Shown piece after piece: positions 60,237 to 64,000 of a stretch of 64,000 nucleotides of DNA. The stretch comes from Rhizobium terrae. GTDB lineage: Bacteria > Pseudomonadota > Alphaproteobacteria > Rhizobiales > Rhizobiaceae. The position numbers were made by a program, and so were the translations under genes. The DNA lies in assembly GCF_003425685.1 (NCBI RefSeq), contig NZ_QJKM01000013.1:156141-220140 (forward strand). Reading direction: 5' to 3'. Under the pieces are notes generated by a model. That model ran no database searches. It saw only the letters and a list, made by a program, of their open reading frames with translations, and had not been told where the DNA came from. The first letter of the stretch is position 1; every line of letters begins with the position of its first letter.

Positions 60237-62735
60237 TCACGTCCCGCGCGGTTTGGCACGCGTGGTCGGCTGCGCTTCCGCAGGGTCCTCCGGCCAGGGA
60301 TGTTTGGGATAACGTCCGCGCATTTCGGCGCGCACATCCTTCCAGGAGCCGGCCCAGAAACCCGGCAGGTCCCGCGTCGTCTGGATCGGCCGATGCGCCG
60401 GCGAGGTCAATTCGAGAAGCAGCGGCAGTCTTCCGCCGGCGATCGCCGGGTGTTTCTTGAGCCCGAACAGCTCCTGCACCCGGATCGCCAGAACGGGCTC
60501 CTCGCCGTCGTAGCGGATCGGATGGCGCTCGCCGGTCGGCGCTTCGAAATGCGTCGGCGCCAGCTTGTTGAGATCCTGCGCGACGTCATGCGGAATGAGC
60601 GATCTGAGCCCCTCCGAAAGACTTCCGGGATTGATCGCATCCAGGCCGGATGCACTCCCCTGGAACGGAACGAACCAGTCTTCCAGCCGGTCGAGCAGTG
60701 TTTCGTCGCCCATGTCCGGCCATGGCTCGCCGATCGAACGGTGCAGGAAGCCGATCCGGTCCCGCAGCTGGGCACCCTCTTTTGAAAAAGGCAGAACCTG
60801 AAGTCCCAGCTCCCGCACCCCATCGGCGAGCGCCCGCGCAACCTGCTCCCCGCTCGGCCGGGGCAGCGGCTTTTCTTCGAAGATGATGGCGCCGAGCCGC
60901 GTGACCCTGCGGGCACGCACCTGGCGGCTCGCCCCGTCGAAAAAACACTCGTCCTTCCGGACGATCGCGCCGGAAAGCTCCGCCTCCACCTCGGCGCGGC
61001 TGATTCCGGCTGCCGCGAGGATGCGCGCCTGCGCGGCCCGCCCGGTCAGATCGGCGACGACCAGCATCTGCGACGCCGCGAGCCGCTCCGTTTCCGGCAG
61101 TTCCGCACCGCGACCGTTGGCCATCACGAAACGCCCGCGTCCGCCTCGCTGCAGCGCGATCCGGTCCGGAAAGGCATGCATAAGAAGCCGGCCCGCCGGG
61201 ACCGGTTCGCCGGACTGCTGCCCCTTGGGCAGGTTCGAGGCGATCCGCTCGGCAAGCTTTCTTGCCGCTTCGGCCCGTTCGCCTCGCTCGTTTCGGAACC
61301 GTCGCAGCCGCTCGTCGAGATCGACGTCGCCACCGCCAAGCCCCTGTTCGGTCAGGAGCACCGCCAGCAGGCCGGCCTGCCGCCCGAAACCTTCTTTTGC
61401 CGCCGAAATCGCCATGGCGGAAAGCCGGGGCGGAAGCGCCAGTTCGCGCATCAGCCGGCCCTTTTCGGTCAGCCCGCCCTGGGCATCCAGGGCATCGAGC
61501 TGGGTAAGCAACGCCCTGGCCTCGTTGAAGGCCGGTCCGGGCGGCGGATCGAGGAAGGCAAGCGCCTTCGGATCCTGCACGCCCCAGTGGGCGAGGTCGA
61601 GCACGAGCCCGGAAAGATCGCTTGCCAGGATCTGCGGCGGCGTGAATGCCGGAAGTGCCGCCGTCTGCCCCACATGCCAGAGCCGGATCGCGATGCCTGG
61701 CTCCGTACGGCCGGCGCGACCCGCCCGCTGATCGGCAGAGGCGCGGGAAACGCGCACCGTCTCCAGCCGCGTGATCCCGGTCGAAGGCTCGAAGACCGGC
61801 AGGCGCTGCAATCCGCTGTCAATGACGATCCGGACCCCGTCGATGGTGATCGAGGTTTCGGCGATCGATGTGGCGAGCACGATCTTGCGGGTCCCCGCCG
61901 GCGCCGGCCTGATCGCCAGGTCCTGTTCCTTCTGGGAAAGATTGCCGTAAAGCGGCACGATCACGGTTTCCTGTCCGAACCGGCCCTGGAGCCGTTCGGT
62001 CGTGCGTGTGATTTCCGCCTGTCCCGGCAGGAAAGCCAGGATCGACCCGGTTTCGTCCGCATGCGCCTCGGTGATGGCGCGCGTCATCGCATCTTCGATC
62101 CGCTCGTTCGGCATCCGGTCCCGATGCCGGATGTCGATCGGAAAAGTCCGGCCCTCGCTCTCGATGACCGGCGCCCGCCGATCACCGTTGGCGAGCAGCC
62201 CGGCCACCCGTTCCACATCCAATGTCGCCGACATCACGAGGACCCGCAGGTCGTCGCGCAAGGCCGATTGCACGTCGAGCGCCAGCGCCAGCCCGAAATC
62301 CGCATCCAGCGAACGTTCGTGGAACTCGTCGAAGATCACCGCGGAAACCCCGGCAAGCTCCGGATCGTCGAGGATCATGCGGGTGAAAACGCCTTCCGTC
62401 ACCACCTCGATGCGGGTCCGCGAAGAAACCCGGTTGTCGAGCCGCATGCGATAGCCGACCCGTTCTCCGACATTCTCGTCAAGGAGCGAGGCCATGCGCG
62501 ACGCCGCCGCACGCGCTGCAAGCCGCCGCGGCTCGAGCAGGATGATCTTGCCCGTGCACCATGCTTCGTCGAGCAGTGCGAGCGGCACGACCGTCGTCTT
62601 GCCGGCGCCCGGCGGCGCGGACAGCACGGCGCGGGTTCCCCCGGAAAGCGCGGCCGTGATCTCTTCCAGAACCTCGCAAACAGGGAGTTTCGGCAGGTTT
62701 TTCGCAATCGGCCCGCCCTCATGCGAAACGCTCAT
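60237..62735 (-). CDS. hrpB: ATP-dependent helicase HrpB (DEAH box)
   Basis: Encodes 832 residues from MSVSHEGGPIAKN. Walker A is LSAPPGAGKTTVVPLAL, then EPRRLAARAAASRMA, the DExH box VIFDEFHERSLDADFG and SATLD; ATSIAETSITIDGVR and QRAGRAGRTEPGIAIRLW are motifs V and VI. A C-terminal HrpB domain follows, with RGGRGRFVMANGRGAEL. HrpB is a DEAH-type RNA/DNA helicase widely conserved in bacteria; its cellular role is poorly known. A longer frame of 111 extra codons runs in antisense to the neighbouring gene and is rejected. Overlaps the cyclodeaminase-type gene by four bases. Confidence 0.96.
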   Translation of the reverse strand: MSVSHEGGPIAKNLPKLPVCEVLEEITAALSGGTRAVLSAPPGAGKTTVVPLALLDEAWCTGKIILLEPRRLAARAAASRMASLLDENVGERVGYRMRLDNRVSSRTRIEVVTEGVFTRMILDDPELAGVSAVIFDEFHERSLDADFGLALALDVQSALRDDLRVLVMSATLDVERVAGLLANGDRRAPVIESEGRTFPIDIRHRDRMPNERIEDAMTRAITEAHADETGSILAFLPGQAEITRTTERLQGRFGQETVIVPLYGNLSQKEQDLAIRPAPAGTRKIVLATSIAETSITIDGVRIVIDSGLQRLPVFEPSTGITRLETVRVSRASADQRAGRAGRTEPGIAIRLWHVGQTAALPAFTPPQILASDLSGLVLDLAHWGVQDPKALAFLDPPPGPAFNEARALLTQLDALDAQGGLTEKGRLMRELALPPRLSAMAISAAKEGFGRQAGLLAVLLTEQGLGGGDVDLDERLRRFRNERGERAEAARKLAERIASNLPKGQQSGEPVPAGRLLMHAFPDRIALQRGGRGRFVMANGRGAELPETERLAASQMLVVADLTGRAAQARILAAAGISRAEVEAELSGAIVRKDECFFDGASRQVRARRVTRLGAIIFEEKPLPRPSGEQVARALADGVRELGLQVLPFSKEGAQLRDRIGFLHRSIGEPWPDMGDETLLDRLEDWFVPFQGSASGLDAINPGSLSEGLRSLIPHDVAQDLNKLAPTHFEAPTGERHPIRYDGEEPVLAIRVQELFGLKKHPAIAGGRLPLLLELTSPAHRPIQTTRDLPGFWAGSWKDVRAEMRGRYPKHPWPEDPAEAQPTTRAKPRGT

Positions 62736-63688
62736 CGGCGGGAAACCCGGCCGCTTGCGTGCCGATAGGCGAGGATGGCTCCGGCGAGATCTTCGAGCGC
62801 CGCGCCCACCGACTTGAAGAGCGTGATCTCGTCTGCGCTCGTGCGGCCGGGATGTCTGCCTTGCGCGAGTTCCGCCATTTCCGCCCTGATGTCGTCCTTT
62901 GTCAGGACCCCGTTCTGGATCGGCAGTACGATATCGCCCCCCTCCTTGGTCGCTCCGGCGCGCGTGTCGACGAAGATCGACGAACGGCGAACCGCCTCGT
63001 CGTCGCTTTCCCGCATGGTCGGTTTGTAGGCACCGACGAGATCGAGGTGGGTTCCGGGCTTCAGCCATTCGCCGCGGATCAGCGGCTCGCTGGAAAGCGT
63101 CGCGCAGGAAACGATGTCGGCGTCGCGTGCGGCTTCGGAGAGATCATGGGCGACGGCCGCATTCAATCCGAGCGCCTTGGCGTCCCTTGCGGTCTCCTCG
63201 GCCTTTGCCTGACTGCGTCCCCAGATCAGGAAGCGCTTCAGGGGCCGCGTCGCCGCATGGGCCTGCATCAGGTTGAGCGACAGCCGGCCGGTGCCGACCA
63301 TCAGCATCGTTTCGGCATCTACGCGCGCGAGGTACTTGGATGCCAGTGCGGAGGTGGCGGCGGTGCGTCTTGCGGTGAGTTCGCCGCCCTCGACCATGGC
63401 CAGCATCTCGCCGGTCTTGCCCGAGGAGAGGAGATAACTGCCTATGATGGTCGGTAGCGCGCGAAGATGATTGTCCGGAAAGAGGTTGAGGATCTTGACC
63501 CCGATATGCTCGCCCGGCACCCAGGCCGGCATCAGCAGCATGACGGCATTCGCCTCGCCCGGTACCTCCATGTCGTGATGATGGCGCACCGGCATGACGC
63601 AGTCGCTGCGGAACATCGCCTCGACCGCTTCGATGAGTTCCGGGAAGGGAAGTGCTGCGCGTGTCTGTTCCTCGTCCAATACCAGCAT
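62732..63688 (-). CDS. Ornithine cyclodeaminase / mu-crystallin family protein
   Basis: Encodes 318 residues from MLVLDEEQTRAALPF, where GGAG lies six bases upstream; an ATG four codons earlier lacks a binding site. The Rossmann part has MLMVGTGRLSLNLMQAHAATRPL, and VGAYKPTMRESDDEAV and DTRAGATKEGGDIVLPI are family motifs. Members cyclise ornithine to proline or reduce ketimines such as pyrroline-2-carboxylate with NAD(P)H; the exact substrate is not clear. Coupled to hrpB by overlap, which makes little functional sense and may be simple packing. Confidence 0.88.
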   Translation of the reverse strand: MLVLDEEQTRAALPFPELIEAVEAMFRSDCVMPVRHHHDMEVPGEANAVMLLMPAWVPGEHIGVKILNLFPDNHLRALPTIIGSYLLSSGKTGEMLAMVEGGELTARRTAATSALASKYLARVDAETMLMVGTGRLSLNLMQAHAATRPLKRFLIWGRSQAKAEETARDAKALGLNAAVAHDLSEAARDADIVSCATLSSEPLIRGEWLKPGTHLDLVGAYKPTMRESDDEAVRRSSIFVDTRAGATKEGGDIVLPIQNGVLTKDDIRAEMAELAQGRHPGRTSADEITLFKSVGAALEDLAGAILAYRHASGRVSRR

Positions 63689-63861
63689 GCCAAACTCCAT
63701 AGCCGAATATGGCCGCACCCTAGCAATCCGGATCGGCGGCGGAAAAGCGGTTTTTGCGCTCGTAAAACTGCTCTTTTCTTAATCTGTGCGTATTTTTAAT
63801 GCGGTTTCGGGGTTGAATCCGGGGGCGGCGAAGAAAAATGACATTTTTTTAAAAACCGCTG

Positions 63862-64000
63862 TTGACGGCTGAGGGGGGGTGTGAGTATAAGCCGTGTCAC
63901 TGACGAGGGCGGCGGCGCTTTTGGCGACGACGATCTTCGTTCTGGAGAAATTTTGGTTTCTTCTGCACAATCTCTGAGAAGTTGGCTGGAATGCTGATGG
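63862..64000 (+). promoter_or_regulatory. Strong promoter and leader, probably of an rRNA operon beginning to the right
   Basis: TTGACG and TATAAG are separated by 18 bases, with a G run (GAGGGGGGG) between them and an AT-rich stretch (TTTTTTTAAAAA) upstream resembling an UP element. No open frame follows in the remaining 109 bases, and none has a start with a binding site. A long untranslated leader behind a near-consensus promoter next to hrpB suggests the upstream region of a rhizobial rrn operon; the 16S sequence itself is not in the window. Confidence 0.5.

Noticed and set aside
1..64000. CRISPR array, prophage, insertion sequence or tRNA gene
   Set aside because: No regularly spaced repeats, transposase or integrase motifs, or recognisable tRNA arms were found on reading both strands.

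Overview
The window is about 64 kb of GC-rich (roughly 60% by eye) chromosome from an alphaproteobacterium, almost certainly a member of the Rhizobiaceae (Rhizobium/Agrobacterium/Ensifer type). Several gene orders point there: aroE-coaE-dnaQ-secB, gyrB, trpFBA-accD-folC, tsaE/amgK-murU-addB-addA-trxA, the chvI-chvG-hprK-PTS cluster divergent from pckA, the his cluster divergent from hslV-GNAT-hslU, and actS/actR. The gene set, gyrB and four parS-like sites (core TTCACGTGAA) suggest the origin-proximal part of the main chromosome. The right end carries a strong promoter and untranslated leader that probably start an rRNA operon whose 16S gene lies outside the window. The species is not resolved.

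Layout. 0-6.5 kb: end of aroE, coaE, dnaQ, a small accessory DUF4160/DUF2442 pair whose first gene seems to have lost its start codon, secB and fxsA on the minus strand, then a tightly overlapping Tim44-like/mltA/smr/XRE operon. 6.6-15 kb: gyrB, nitroreductase, FAH-family enzyme, intracellular PHB depolymerase, DUF2852 membrane protein and YgjP-like metalloprotease, separated by repeat-rich intergenic DNA. 15-20 kb: trpF-trpB-trpA-accD-folC operon. 20-32 kb (minus): trxA, AddAB recombination nuclease, and a divL - tsaE/amgK - murU unit linking cell-cycle signalling, tRNA modification and peptidoglycan recycling. 32-38 kb (minus): ahcY behind a perfect-arm palindrome, then an operon of the acid/envelope sensor pair ChvI-ChvG with HPr kinase, EIIA-Man and HPr. 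38-46 kb: pckA, arfB and an alkB-family gene on plus, then a minus-strand his cluster (hisB-DUF2628-hisH-hisA-hisF-hisE-coaA). 46-57 kb: hslV-GNAT-hslU, a DUF1402 exported protein, a cytochrome P450, an orphan hydantoinase-A-like protein, and a LysR regulator just ahead of malate synthase G. 57-64 kb: L,D-transpeptidase, mmcB, the ActR/ActS redox pair, hrpB, an ornithine-cyclodeaminase-family gene and the putative rrn promoter.

Most of the window is conserved housekeeping DNA. No prophage, insertion sequence, CRISPR array, tRNA or complete rRNA gene was recognised. The parts that are not routine are regulatory or structural: the parS-like cluster, the ahcY operator, two families of rhizobial-type intergenic inverted-repeat mosaics, a DivL with tyrosine in place of the phospho-histidine, an AccD that has lost three of four zinc-ribbon cysteines, the TsaE-AmgK fusion, and the DUF4160/DUF2442 islet. 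No clearly new multi-gene system was found.
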